From Methanogenium organophilum (GTDB lineage Archaea; Halobacteriota; Methanomicrobia; Methanomicrobiales; Methanomicrobiaceae): DNA of 64,000 nucleotides. The stretch is from positions 372,001-436,000 of the forward strand of contig NZ_CP113361.1 in assembly GCF_026684035.1 (NCBI RefSeq). The letters run 5' to 3'. Under the pieces are notes generated by a model. The model did not search any database and was not told the DNA's origin. It saw nothing but the letters and a program-made list of their open reading frames with translations. Below are positions 52,404-61,451 of the stretch, piece by piece; the first letter of the stretch is position 1; the number at the start of each line of letters is the position of its first letter. Position numbers and translations under genes: made by a program.

Positions 52404-52497
52404 AACAAATCACTTTTTATTTTTGGTGCATGAAGGTTTTGATGTAAAACCAGCGGGAGAGATCCCCTCACCTCCCCACAGGCCCGTCATATCTCAC

Positions 52498-54318
52498 TCA
52501 GGATTCGTCCATGAACCGGTATCCACCATCCGGAACCACGATCTCAAAGCGGGTGCCGGTGCCTTCTTCCCCGGTCTCAGTAATGGCAATCCCGGAGAGG
52601 GAGAGAATCTCCCGGACAAGGAAGAGCCCGAAACCGGTATTTTTCCCAAATCCCCACTCGAAAATACGTTCCTTTTCATCGGGAGCGATCCCAACCCCAT
52701 TGTCTTCCCACACCACGACCAGATCCATGCCGGACTGGTGATAGGATACCCGGATTTCCGTTACACGCTGGCCGTGTCGGACTGAATTGTCAAGGAGGGA
52801 GAAAAACACCTTCTCAAGCATCGGATCTGCAAATACCACAACACCTTCCACGTCATCAGTCAGGGTGACTGTTGCAGGCACATAATCACGTGGCATGATG
52901 GTGGCAAGACCAATCCACTGTGGGTCATGGGCACCGATATCCTCATATATTCGGGTAAATTCGATCTGCGATTCGATATTTATGATGGCAGAATCAGTCC
53001 CCTCGAGGCAACGGAGCAGCTCCGGGTTCCCGGTGTTCATCTTCGCGACTTCCATAAATCCACTGGCAATCGAGAGATTGTTGAGAATATCATGCCGGGT
53101 CATGCGGGAAAGGAGACCCAGTTGTCTGTTTGCATGACGGAGAGCTTCCTCCTCTTTCCTTCGTTCGGTGATATCAACGGCCATCCCACGGAATCCAGCA
53201 GGTATCCCGTCAGTACCGGCAATAGAGGGGCGGATCTCGAGGAACATATCATGCCCATCCCAATGGCGGGCGGGAACTTCAAATGGTACGAGAGGACCCT
53301 CCAGATTAATGCAGCGCATCAGAGCCTGCTTCGCAACAGCGAACTTCTCCTCAGGGACCAGACATAATACCGATTTCCCGATGACTGCTTCCGCCGGATA
53401 CCCCATAACGGTCAAAATCTGGGGACTTACGTACCGGAAATTTCCCTGCATGTCGATCTCCCAGATCATGTCGGGTGAGGTTTCCACGATTGCCCGGAAC
53501 CTCTCCTCGCTTTCGCTGAGAGCCTCCTGTGCCTTTTTCCGTTCGCTGATATCCCGTATAACACCAACCACTCCGACCGGACGTTTCCCGGGTCCGAAGA
53601 TCAGCGAGATTACCATCTCGGTCCAGACCGTTGAACCATCTGATTTATAGAATTCCAGCTCTTGGAGATGGAAATCATCGATCGGCCCCCCGCTCTGCAT
53701 CTTGCGGATTCCTGCATCGCGTTGCTTCATGAGTTTCTGATAGGATTCGGAGGTCATGACACCTTCGATGGATTCATTGAGGGCCTCTTCAGGCGTCACC
53801 CCCCGAAGCGCGGTGACCGACGGAGAGATATAGGTGAGGCGCATATCCATGTCAGCGATCATGATCACATCACGCACATGTTCTGCAAGCAGACGGTACC
53901 GCCGCTCGCTCTCAAAGAGCGACATCTCCGCACGCCGTCGTTGCACCGCCTGACTGACCTTATGGGCAAGTTCCGCAAACATTGCCTTTGGCTGACCTCC
54001 TTTCTGGAGATAAAAATCAACACCATTGTTGATTGCCTCGATCACCACCTCCTCACGGCCCTTTCCGGTGAAGAGGATGAACGGTACGTTACTCCCTGAC
54101 TCTCTTACCTTTTGCAAAAATTCGATGCCATCCATGCCAGGCATCTGGTAATCGGAGATGATGACATCATACTGCTTCGTAGAAATACAGGTGAGAGCCT
54201 CCGTGGCTGAAGTGAGGGTATCAACGGAAAAATTATTTACTTTTTCAAGGAATGTTTTGCCAATCTCAAGGAGGACGGGTTCGTCATCGACATAAAGTAC
54301 ACGTATGAAGTCGTGCAT
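52498..54318 (-). CDS. REC-PAS-PAS-histidine kinase
   Basis: A 606-residue cytoplasmic sensor kinase. The start at 54318 has AGGGTG directly before it; an earlier start would add 44 residues of poor composition. Receiver 1-125 with the Asp in VIISDYQMPGMDGIEF and the Lys in YLQKGGQ. Two PAS domains at ~140-265 and ~275-395, with the PAC end VAVDITERRKEEEAL. H-box LSRMTRHDILNNLSIASGF near 410. HATPase ~500-605 with VVWEDNGVGIAPDEK and GFGLFLVREIL. Closely related in its receiver and linker to the protein at 44132. No response regulator is adjacent. Confidence 0.9.
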   Translation of the reverse strand: MHDFIRVLYVDDEPVLLEIGKTFLEKVNNFSVDTLTSATEALTCISTKQYDVIISDYQMPGMDGIEFLQKVRESGSNVPFILFTGKGREEVVIEAINNGVDFYLQKGGQPKAMFAELAHKVSQAVQRRRAEMSLFESERRYRLLAEHVRDVIMIADMDMRLTYISPSVTALRGVTPEEALNESIEGVMTSESYQKLMKQRDAGIRKMQSGGPIDDFHLQELEFYKSDGSTVWTEMVISLIFGPGKRPVGVVGVIRDISERKKAQEALSESEERFRAIVETSPDMIWEIDMQGNFRYVSPQILTVMGYPAEAVIGKSVLCLVPEEKFAVAKQALMRCINLEGPLVPFEVPARHWDGHDMFLEIRPSIAGTDGIPAGFRGMAVDITERRKEEEALRHANRQLGLLSRMTRHDILNNLSIASGFMEVAKMNTGNPELLRCLEGTDSAIINIESQIEFTRIYEDIGAHDPQWIGLATIMPRDYVPATVTLTDDVEGVVVFADPMLEKVFFSLLDNSVRHGQRVTEIRVSYHQSGMDLVVVWEDNGVGIAPDEKERIFEWGFGKNTGFGLFLVREILSLSGIAITETGEEGTGTRFEIVVPDGGYRFMDES

Positions 54319-54831
54319 CACCCTCCCCCCCGGCTCTCCCGCCATGGTACATCTGGTACTATAACCGTACATCTGGGTCTGGAAGTATGAATGATAATTC
54401 TGTGAGGGACCATGTTTGTCCTGCCTTGCCGGATATTCCCCACCATGCACGATAGTGAGAGAACTCCAACTGATTTACTGTACCTATTTGTAGAGAGACC
54501 TGTCATGAGGGAGCGAGCTGAGAGAGGCAGTACCTTCCCCAGAATGGACAGGTACGAAATCGCAGATCATTTCCTCCCTGACGTTAGCGAATACGTTGGT
54601 TCATATTACTTATGAGAATTTCTATCATCCCCCATTTCCACAAGGATATGCTCCCGAGCGGATCACGAATTCATGACGATCGTTCTGGTCCAATAAATTA
54701 CTTCCGGCGGGGAGGGGCATTATAGAAATTCACTGCAGATATTTGATATTATCCATAAAGATACCAAAATACAGCCCATTCTGATTTCGTCCGTACTGCC
54801 TGTTTATTAAAACAGGGTTAATAAGGAAAAA
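54319..54831. other. Intergenic region
   Basis: About 510 bp upstream of the sensor kinase and beyond the 3' end of the truncated permease copy. It contains the kinase promoter. No convincing gene; a small plus-strand frame near 54412 is not supported. Confidence 0.4.
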
Positions 54832-55417
54832 TCAGTAGGGATAGAACACAAAAAAGAGCAGGCAGAGAAGAAACAGCCCCCATCCTGCAGGATGGACATC
54901 CCCGGCCCGCCCTTTCATCACCTTGAAGACAGGGAAGAGCACAAATCCGGCACACAGCCCAACACCCAGATTCCCGGTGAAGATCATCATCACGATGACG
55001 GCAAATGCGGGAATGAGTTCGGTGTAATCGTGATAATCAATCTTTGCAAGCGGGCTGAGCATCAGCATCCCTACCGCGATGAGTGCCGGCCCGGTCGCGG
55101 CAGCAGGAATGGCGGCGAAGAGCGGAGAGAAGAAGAGCCCGAGTGAGAAGAGGCCCGCCACTGTAAGCGCCACCAGACCGGTCCGCCCTCCGGCAGCCGT
55201 CCCGGCACCGGATTCCAAAAATACCCCTGCTGTTGTCGTTCCGAAGAGAGCCCCTGCGATGGTGGCAAGTGAATCCGCTGCAAAGGTCTTCTCGATCTCC
55301 GGCAGGTCACCATTCGCATCGGTTAGTCCTGCCTGTGTGGCAACCCCCAGTGCCCCGCTCATCGTAAAGAACAGGTCCATCGTAAACATTGTCAGGAGAA
55401 CAGAGAACATCCCCCAC
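54828..55417. repeat. Direct repeat copy 1 (partial NCS2 gene)
   Basis: Left member of a direct repeat of about 590 bp with near-identity to 56472-57058. Its ends are abrupt: ATCAGTAGGGATAG on the left, and CATCCCCCA on the right, where the two copies diverge. Protein reading differs by four residues over ~190. Confidence 0.85.
54832..55417 (-). pseudogene. Truncated NCS2 permease, C-terminal part only
   Basis: Codes for the last ~190 of the 434 residues of the permease encoded at 56476-57780, with four substitutions (for example TIAGA for TIVGA, LFSLG for LFAIG). The N-terminal ~240 residues, including the first half of the membrane domain, are missing. An internal ATG at 55410 could start translation but would give an incomplete transporter. 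Immediately upstream is the first part of a U32 gene in another frame. The intact copy is strong evidence that this is a non-functional duplicate. Confidence 0.85.
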
Positions 55418-55474
55418 GGCCGTTTTTAAGCAGGACCAGTCACCGGCAGGTGCCAGCAGTTCAGTTTTTTCCAT
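55414..55474 (-). pseudogene. Remnant of a second U32 gene start fused to the permease fragment
   Basis: The minus strand from ATG 55474 reads MEKTELLAPAGDWSCLKTAV, nearly the same as the U32 protein start encoded at 46968 (differences in the first residues and Asn/Asp). After ~20 codons it joins the permease fragment in a different frame and soon stops. DNA similarity is clear to CAGCAGTTC... of the intact U32 gene. So this is a deletion or recombination junction. Confidence 0.75.
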
Positions 55475-55820
55475 GGATGGTATCATCTAGAATTATGACT
55501 CCATTAGGATCTATTATATAACGAATAACAGATTTCACTTCTTCCCAAAGAGATTTGAATCAAAAATCTTTTTAGATAAAAACCTCGTTATTTTGTCATG
55601 ACCGATTGAATAATCAAGTCATTTTGAAAGTCATTTTGCTGTTGTTTGCGAAAATGATGCAATTGGATACTCGGTAAAGAATTCGAATAAGTTTTTATCC
55701 ATATATCTTTCCTTTCGTATTTTGATACACTTAGAATAAATTAATTATTGAGATTTGTCAATTGCTGTTTGCCTAGCATAGATTTTTTTTTCATAACAAC
55801 TATTAGGGGGACGAAGGCAT

Positions 55821-56300
55821 ATGGAAAACAAAGAAGTAACCGATCAAGCATATAACCAAACTATCGAAATGATCCGGGAGTATGCTGAGAAGTACCCGGA
55901 CGACGAATTTGTAACGGCTAACCAGCATATTCTTGGGGGTGTTACCGAAACTTGGAGCTGCGGTGGTCCCATAGAGATGTCAGGATTCCTCTGGTGGGCG
56001 TATAGTGCTCAGGTTATCTGTGACATTTCACAGATGAAGGGTTTCATTTTCTCCGCAACAGGAGGACCTGACACCTGTGTGTCCGCCTTCGCGGGTCCGC
56101 TCTTTGGAAAATTCGCTGTTGACCCGAGGACTATAAAAGATGGGAAGTATAGGTTCTCTTTAACTATGGGTGGTACAGGAGCAGGCTCCGTGACTCTCTC
56201 CTTATATGAGATGAATAAGAAGTACCTTGGAACCTTGAGCGGGGTAATTGCAGGGGCAGGGATGTGTAATATTTCCGGTACGGGGAAGATCACTCACTAA
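55821..56300 (+). CDS. Orphan protein, AT-rich surroundings
   Basis: A 159-residue protein with a strong ribosome binding site (TTAGGGGGACGAAGGCAT before ATG 55821). The N-terminal ~35 residues are charged and helical (QAYNQTIEMIREYAEKYPDD). The rest is Gly/Ser/Thr-rich with beta-strand patterns and several Cys (TETWSCGGPIEMSG, GPDTCVSAFAGPLFG, GTLSGVIAGAGMCNISGTG), suggestive of a small beta-barrel. No signal peptide. I do not recognise the family; a distant similarity to VapA-type barrels is possible but unproven. It lies between the two copies of the permease repeat, in DNA more AT-rich than its neighbours, as expected for acquired DNA. Confidence 0.7.
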   Translation: MENKEVTDQAYNQTIEMIREYAEKYPDDEFVTANQHILGGVTETWSCGGPIEMSGFLWWAYSAQVICDISQMKGFIFSATGGPDTCVSAFAGPLFGKFAVDPRTIKDGKYRFSLTMGGTGAGSVTLSLYEMNKKYLGTLSGVIAGAGMCNISGTGKITH

Positions 56301-56306
56301 CTCATA

Positions 56307-56331
56307 TGCCCCGCTAGCCAAAGGCGGGGCA
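56307..56331 (+). terminator. Strong hairpin after the orphan gene
   Basis: TGCCCCGC-(9 nt)-GCGGGGCA, six bases after the orphan stop. An eight-base-pair GC stem of bacterial intrinsic-terminator type, but without a T-run after it. Confidence 0.55.
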
Positions 56332-56471
56332 TTGATCCAAACTGAGATTTCGAAATTGATGGAATGTGTTACGGCCCTTTATAGTATTTTTAGCTCAGGA
56401 CCAGCAGGAAATCGAATCAATTTCTGAAATACACGCTGTATCAGAAAAAAGAGAGAACATTTTTTTTAATC

Positions 56472-57058
56472 AGGATCAGTAGGGATAGAACACAAAAAAG
56501 AGCAGGCAGAGAAGGAACAGCCCCCAGCCTGCAGGATGGACATCCCCGGCTCGCCCTTTCATCACCTTGAAGACAGGGAAGAGCACAAATCCGGCACACA
56601 GGCCGACACCCAGATTCCCGGTGAAGATCATCATCACGATGACGGCAAATGCGGGAATGAGTTCGGTGTAATCGTGATAATCAATCTTTGCAAGCGGGCT
56701 GAGCATCAGCATCCCGACCGCGATGAGTGCCGGCCCGGTCGCGGCAGCAGGAATGGCGGCGAAGAGCGGAGAAAAGAAGAGCCCGATTGCGAAAAGACCC
56801 GCCACCGTAAGCGCCACCAGACCGGTCCGCCCTCCGGCAGCCGTTCCGGCACCTGATTCCAAAAATACCCCTGCTGTTGTCGTCCCGAAGAGAGCACCTA
56901 CGATGGTGGCAAGTGAATCCGCTGCAAAGGTCTTCTCGATCTCCGGCAGGTCACCATTCGCATCGGTTAGTCCTGCCTGTGTGGCAACCCCCAGTGCCCC
57001 GCTCATCGTAAAGAACAGGTCCATCGTAAACATTGTCAGGAGAACAGAGACCATCCCC
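56472..57058. repeat. Direct repeat copy 2 (within the NCS2 gene)
   Basis: Right member of the direct repeat, near-identical to 54828-55417. The copies lie 1644 bp apart start to start and enclose the orphan gene. Homologous recombination between them would delete the orphan gene and leave one copy. Confidence 0.85.
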
Positions 57059-57780
57059 CAGGACAGGACACCAACGATATCAAGCTGCAACAGAACGGGG
57101 GCGGGATTTGGAGGCAGCGAAACGATTGCATCCGGCAGCGGCGCAATCCCGGTGAAAAACGCGGCTGCGGCAGTTGCAAGAATCCCTATCAGGATGGCAC
57201 CCCGCACCCCGCGTACCATGAGAATACTGATTAGAAGAAATCCGCCGATGGCGAGAAGAATAGAAGGAGAAGTGAGCGCTCCGGCCTTCAGGAGAGTCCC
57301 ACCTTCCCCACCCACCACAATGCCGGATGTGGTCAGCCCGACATAGCTGATAAACAGCCCGACACCCACCACAAAACTGTATTTCAGGTTCTTCGGCACA
57401 GCCTGCGCCAGAATGGTGCGCCCGCCGGTGACCGTCAGCAGGAACAAAAGAACGCCTGAAATAAAGACCGCACCCAATGCGGTCTGCCAGGAGTAGCCAA
57501 GCACTCCCACAACCGTATACGCGACAAAGGTATTCGTCCCCATATAGGGTGCTACGGCAAAGGGGCGGTTTGCATAGAGGCCCATAAATGTACACCCAAA
57601 GACTGCGGACAGGATCGTTGCAACCATCGACGGCCCGAACGGCATCCCTGCAGCCTGGAGGATCGCAGGATTGACGACGATGATATATGCCATTGTCATA
57701 AACGTCGCAGCACCGGCCATTACTTCAGTGCGTGCATTGGTCCCGTATTCATCAAATTTAAAATATTCTGCCATTCCCAT
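56476..57780 (-). CDS. NCS2 family permease (AzgA/PurP-like purine transporter)
   Basis: A 434-residue nucleobase:cation symporter with the layout of the AzgA-like NCS2 branch: MAEYFKFDEYGTNARTEVMA at the start, AGAATFMTMAYIIVVNPAIL, ANRPFAVAPYMGTNTFVAYT, and TMDLFFTMSGALGVATQAGL, where these transporters typically have FDT/MDL and Glu for substrate contact. ESGAGTAAGGRTGLVALTVA is the second signature. The substrate is likely hypoxanthine, guanine, adenine or related. GGGA lies before ATG 57780. The C-terminal 190 residues are duplicated at 54832-55417. Confidence 0.9.
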   Translation of the reverse strand: MGMAEYFKFDEYGTNARTEVMAGAATFMTMAYIIVVNPAILQAAGMPFGPSMVATILSAVFGCTFMGLYANRPFAVAPYMGTNTFVAYTVVGVLGYSWQTALGAVFISGVLLFLLTVTGGRTILAQAVPKNLKYSFVVGVGLFISYVGLTTSGIVVGGEGGTLLKAGALTSPSILLAIGGFLLISILMVRGVRGAILIGILATAAAAFFTGIAPLPDAIVSLPPNPAPVLLQLDIVGVLSWGMVSVLLTMFTMDLFFTMSGALGVATQAGLTDANGDLPEIEKTFAADSLATIVGALFGTTTAGVFLESGAGTAAGGRTGLVALTVAGLFAIGLFFSPLFAAIPAAATGPALIAVGMLMLSPLAKIDYHDYTELIPAFAVIVMMIFTGNLGVGLCAGFVLFPVFKVMKGRAGDVHPAGWGLFLLCLLFFVFYPY

Positions 57781-58155
57781 GTATGTTTCCCGTGCCTGGA
57801 GCGTCTGTCGGAATCAGAAGATATTTGTTCGTATTTAGTTGAGTAAGGACAAAATTATTGGAACATTGCACAAGTGAACCTGGTATTATCAGCCAGCAGA
57901 ATAATCTCGGGAAAAACACGAAATATCCGATAGAAATCCATACAACCACAAATCTGATACTATTTAAAATCTCAAAATCCTTGCATCCGCACGCTGTTGA
58001 TGACCATCTGCACCATTGTGTAACAAATGCACGCAAATATTCTGGAAATTTTATCTATGCAGGACAGGACATCCACCCCACGTCAAAAAAATGACAGAGA
58101 AACGTCTCAGTTATACAACCCTATCGCCAGATTATCGTCATCACACTATTTGCCC
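57781..58155. other. Intergenic region
   Basis: About 375 bp, moderately AT-rich, upstream of the NCS2 gene and beyond the small membrane protein gene. It holds the NCS2 promoter (around 57800-57850). Short overlapping frames are not supported. Confidence 0.4.
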
Positions 58156-58368
58156 TCACGGACTTCTCCCTCCTTTTCCGGATTCCAGCAGGGAAAGAAA
58201 TTTCTGATAGGTAGTTATGGTGCGAAAATACGATTTGGCAAGAATGAATCCACAGATCAGAACAAATATCAAAAGGTCACAAAATTCGAGCACAATGAAG
58301 GTGAGAATCCCAAAAATGAACAGTATGACATCTATCACTGTGCATTTCCGGATGAGAGTAGAAACCAT
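58156..58368 (-). CDS. Small two-helix membrane protein, paralogue 1
   Basis: A 70-residue membrane protein with two hydrophobic segments (VIDVILFIFGILTFIVLEF, then LLIFVLICGFILAKSYF). It resembles the protein at 60682-60954: LIRKCTVIDVILFIFG versus LLRHCTIPDLFLFIFG, and GFILAKSYF versus IFILGKAYL. It ends in a short charged tail. Unknown function; the pairing supports both being real genes. Start ATG 58368 with TATAAAT directly upstream. Confidence 0.6.
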   Translation of the reverse strand: MVSTLIRKCTVIDVILFIFGILTFIVLEFCDLLIFVLICGFILAKSYFRTITTYQKFLSLLESGKGGRSP

Positions 58369-58533
58369 ATTTATACCGGATACCTATTCCGAAAAACACA
58401 GATAAAATAATCATGTATCAGAAACGGGCTTCGTTTTACATAGGAACTTTAAGAATAGTCTCCTGTTCTCAGGGAGGGAACCATTTGCAGGCAGGAAAAT
58501 TCAGGAGTTCACTAACGCTATAAAAAACGGGAT

Positions 58534-59400
58534 CTAATATCCCGAGAACACATCATACTCTATCTCCGTCACTCTCAGCCTGACATAGGAGAAATCCCCA
58601 TCGGGAAGATTCCATTCCGCCGCAATTTGCATCGGGACTCGAAACCCACCGATCTCCTGATAATCATCATAATATCCGGTCCACGTATCCTGGAAAAACC
58701 GGTCGCCAACGGTCCGGTATCGCTCATCTGTTGTGACCAACGTTATCCGTCCCGCTTCATCAAAGGAGAACTCAACGGTTGCCGTATTTTCTCCATCCGC
58801 AATGATAGCCCTGGCACGGGAGGAATCAACGGGCTCCCATGTGATATGCTCCTCATTCAGGAACGTAGTGGGAAACCATGGCATCTCGCCGATATACCGG
58901 TGCAGGCTTGAGACATCGATCTCCGGGCCCATGGCATCTGCAACAGGTACCGTTGAAAGGAGTTTCACGAGCATATTTCCCTGGTTTCCAACATATTTAT
59001 CCCTGACATCTATCCAGAACAGGGAATTAGCCCGAATCTTCGCATGCCAGATAAAGCCGGGAACACCTGCAGAGAAGTATTGTTCAGCTTCAAGCGGCAT
59101 CCATTTCCCGCCAGGTTCTGTTCTGAACTCACCGGTCTCCTTCATCCTCACGAAGCGGACAGGCTCTCTTCCCTCAGGTATCGCATACCCCAGATATCGC
59201 CGGACGGGTTCCGGGAGTGACTCAATCTTCTCTGCGGGGATTGGTTTTGGTACCGACTGCTCTGCACCGCGTGAGAGACCGGAGATCTCATCCTCCACAC
59301 TCCTCTGAAACGAACTTCCGGAAACGAGAATACATACAACAGATCCAATGACGATGATGCCGAAAATCAAGAGCACTATCATATACTGCGACATTCCCAA
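58534..59400 (-). CDS. DUF6544-like membrane-anchored protein
   Basis: A 288-residue protein with an N-terminal membrane helix (residues ~5-28). Then come the patterns EKIESLPEPVRRYLGYAIPE, PVRFVRMKETGEFRTEPGGK and WMPLEAEQYFSAGVPGFIWH, typical of the DUF6544 (DUF6920) family of unknown function. VEFSFDEAGRITLVTTDERY and the GGFRVPMQIAAEWNL region form the C-terminal beta-rich part. It probably faces outside, anchored by the N-terminus. Single-gene. Confidence 0.78.
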   Translation of the reverse strand: MGMSQYMIVLLIFGIIVIGSVVCILVSGSSFQRSVEDEISGLSRGAEQSVPKPIPAEKIESLPEPVRRYLGYAIPEGREPVRFVRMKETGEFRTEPGGKWMPLEAEQYFSAGVPGFIWHAKIRANSLFWIDVRDKYVGNQGNMLVKLLSTVPVADAMGPEIDVSSLHRYIGEMPWFPTTFLNEEHITWEPVDSSRARAIIADGENTATVEFSFDEAGRITLVTTDERYRTVGDRFFQDTWTGYYDDYQEIGGFRVPMQIAAEWNLPDGDFSYVRLRVTEIEYDVFSGY

Positions 59401-59557
59401 ACCCTCTCTCTACACCTTTCTTCTACAGGCCGGTGATGGACATTTATCCGGAAGTTATATAATCTGATTGATGGGAGGGTATTCTACTGACTGCCTGTCC
59501 TTCCCCGTCACTCTCCTCTTCTCTGAGATAACAGGGGATGAAACAGTGAACATTTCG

Positions 59558-60583
59558 CTATCGTCCCCGCCACGGCTCCCGCAGGGTTGCAGGACAGCGT
59601 TCACGAAGCGGGCAGGCGCCGCAATCACGCGGATGGGTGGGACACCCCGTTACCGCTGCATAGGCGGCAGTGAGTGCAGCGGCATCGTCTCCCCCATATG
59701 TACTCCTCAACCGGGCCGCCTCGGTGGCCACCTCGTCCGGGACCGCCTCCGGATAATAGCCGCTCCACGCCACGTCGGTGAGCCCCGCATCCCGGCAGAC
59801 CTCACAGAGTCGCTCCATCTCATCGCGGGACGGGCCGGGATGATAGTAGAGGACATTATTGGGCCGAAATCCGATGAGGCGGTAGGGCACGGTCTCATCC
59901 AGCGATGCAATGAACCCCGCGATGGACGCGATCTCGCCGTCTGTCATGCCGGGAATGACCACTGTTCTCATCACACGGATCTTTTCACGCCCCTCCCGCA
60001 CCAGGTACGCGGCATTCCGGAGCACCGGTGCGACGGGAGCACCCGTGAGGGCACGGTGAACCCCGTCGGAGAAGGCCTTCACCTCGAGGGTAGTGACATC
60101 ACAGAGACGGACAATCTCTGCCATCGCGTCCTCTGTTGCAAACCCACCTGTCGAAAGACCAATCCCGCATCCAAGCCCCTGCCGCTTCATTTCACGCGCC
60201 ACCTCCTGTAAGTAGGGCAGATGGATGATGGGGTCGCCCCCGGTGAAACTGATCGTGTGGATGGATGGCCCCGCAAAGGCAGCAATCCGCTCTTTCGCCT
60301 CCGCCACCAGGTGCGCCGGCGGCACGTAGCCGGCATAGTACCAGCCGGGGTCGGGATACTGGGAGATGCGGTAGGCGTTGCAGTGCAGGCAGCGGTAGCA
60401 GCACCCGGTGAGTGTCACAATATAACTTCCCAGTGTTGCAGAACACATCGTCGCCGCCACCTCCGCCCTGCCCACCCGGCAGACCCCCTGTTCTCCCTGC
60501 AGGCGGTCAACGCCGCAATGCCACTCGCAGAGCCGGCATTCACGATATCCTTCCATACCCTTCGATGGCATGCACAGCATCAT
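59558..60583 (-). CDS. Radical-SAM enzyme (activase-like) with extra cysteine clusters
   Basis: A 341-residue radical-SAM enzyme. The 4Fe-4S site is CCYRCLHC near residue 62 (a CxxxCxxC reading), preceded by ECRLCEWHCGVDRLQGEQGVCRV at ~15-37 (more Cys). Barrel motifs are SFTGGDPIIHLPYLQEVA (GGEP-type), TTLEVKAFSDG and RTVVIPGMTDGEI. The C-terminus has more Cys in CPTHPRDCGACPLRERC (auxiliary cluster). It resembles pyruvate-formate-lyase-activating type and AmmeMemoRadiSam-type proteins. Target unknown. High GC relative to neighbours. Divergent from nothing close; monocistronic. Confidence 0.87.
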   Translation of the reverse strand: MMLCMPSKGMEGYRECRLCEWHCGVDRLQGEQGVCRVGRAEVAATMCSATLGSYIVTLTGCCYRCLHCNAYRISQYPDPGWYYAGYVPPAHLVAEAKERIAAFAGPSIHTISFTGGDPIIHLPYLQEVAREMKRQGLGCGIGLSTGGFATEDAMAEIVRLCDVTTLEVKAFSDGVHRALTGAPVAPVLRNAAYLVREGREKIRVMRTVVIPGMTDGEIASIAGFIASLDETVPYRLIGFRPNNVLYYHPGPSRDEMERLCEVCRDAGLTDVAWSGYYPEAVPDEVATEAARLRSTYGGDDAAALTAAYAAVTGCPTHPRDCGACPLRERCPATLREPWRGR

Positions 60584-60681
60584 GAAGGTATGGGAGAGGT
60601 GAATCGGGGTGCATTAAGACAGAACAGGGGGGACGGTGGTAGTCCCCTGCGCGGGAGCGTTTTCCAGATCAGGCACCCAGG

Positions 60682-60954
60682 TCAGTCATACAGCCCGGTG
60701 GCAATGCCGTCATCATCGTCATCCCAGTCATCCCCGTCATCCCCGTCATCCCCGGCGCCGGGAGGGCCATGCAGGGCACAGACCGAAAAAACCCCACGAC
60801 TCCTGAGGTATGCCTTCCCCAGGATAAATATGCAGATCAAAAAGAGAAACCAGAGGACCGTGGTACCGGCGAACAGGAGCACGAGGAGACCAAAGATGAA
60901 TAAGAAGAGATCGGGAATCGTGCAGTGCCGCAGGAGGTGGGATGTCATCGACAT
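60682..60954 (-). CDS. Small two-helix membrane protein with Asp-rich tail, paralogue 2
   Basis: A 90-residue protein, start ATG 60954 (MSMTSHLLRHC). Two hydrophobic segments (LFLFIFGLLVLLFAGTTVLW and FLFLICIFILGKAYL), then a low-complexity tail rich in Asp (GDDGDDGDDWDDDDDG). The tail is written by tandem repeats of the DNA unit CATCCCCGT near 60724-60755, which may change in number. It is the paralogue of 58156-58368, which lacks the tail. Asp-rich tails could bind metal ions. Confidence 0.6.
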   Translation of the reverse strand: MSMTSHLLRHCTIPDLFLFIFGLLVLLFAGTTVLWFLFLICIFILGKAYLRSRGVFSVCALHGPPGAGDDGDDGDDWDDDDDGIATGLYD

Positions 60955-61051
60955 GGGTTTTTCTGGCCCTTGCATGATAACAGTATGGGTGCAAACAGAC
61001 GACCGGCCAGTCGTGCAGGGAGGAGAATCCCTCCCCTGAATTATTTCTGCC

Positions 61052-61342
61052 TCAGAGACAGAACCGGCGTACGAGAGCTGCCACTTTTTTATCTGTCCCG
61101 TCAGCACGCCCCAACCAGACAGTACCACCGTTCTTGTCGATCATACCATCAAGAACCTGTGCAGCCCCGGGGAGCGTAAGCGGTGGCGCATCACACCCAC
61201 ACTCACAACAGCCCAGAATACTGAATACCTTGCAAATCTCCGGGACATCGAGATTGTTCTCTTCCAGAAGACTGACCTGTGAGAACAGGTCAGTAGGTGT
61301 ACCGTCAGCAACAACCATTTTGTTCAGGATAATCTGACCATA
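61052..61342 (-). pseudogene. C-terminal fragment of a CbiO-type ATPase
   Basis: The reading frame from 61342 to 61052 begins YGQIILNKMVVADGTPTDLF and continues SQVSLLEENNLDVPEICKVF. This matches the part following the H-loop in cobalt/nickel transporter ATPases (ADGTPxEVF... LLEENNLDxPEI). Homology begins before the first Met, so the N-terminal ~200 residues with Walker motifs are missing. A Cys-rich segment (LGCCECGCDAPP) follows. It lies opposite and just upstream of the intact cbiMNQO operon, as expected after an inversion or partial duplication. Confidence 0.62.
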
Positions 61343-61451
61343 TTACAATCAGGCAGATCCTTTCCGCATCTATCATTTTGACTGCATAACCGGTGCCGTA
61401 TCAAGACACAAAAATAACTAAAAATAAATAGACTTAATGCCAAATTATTTT

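Noticed and set aside
60724-60755. Short tandem CATCCCCGT repeats as a possible CRISPR or VNTR locus
   Set aside because: Units are contiguous without spacers and lie in the coding frame of the Asp-rich tail.
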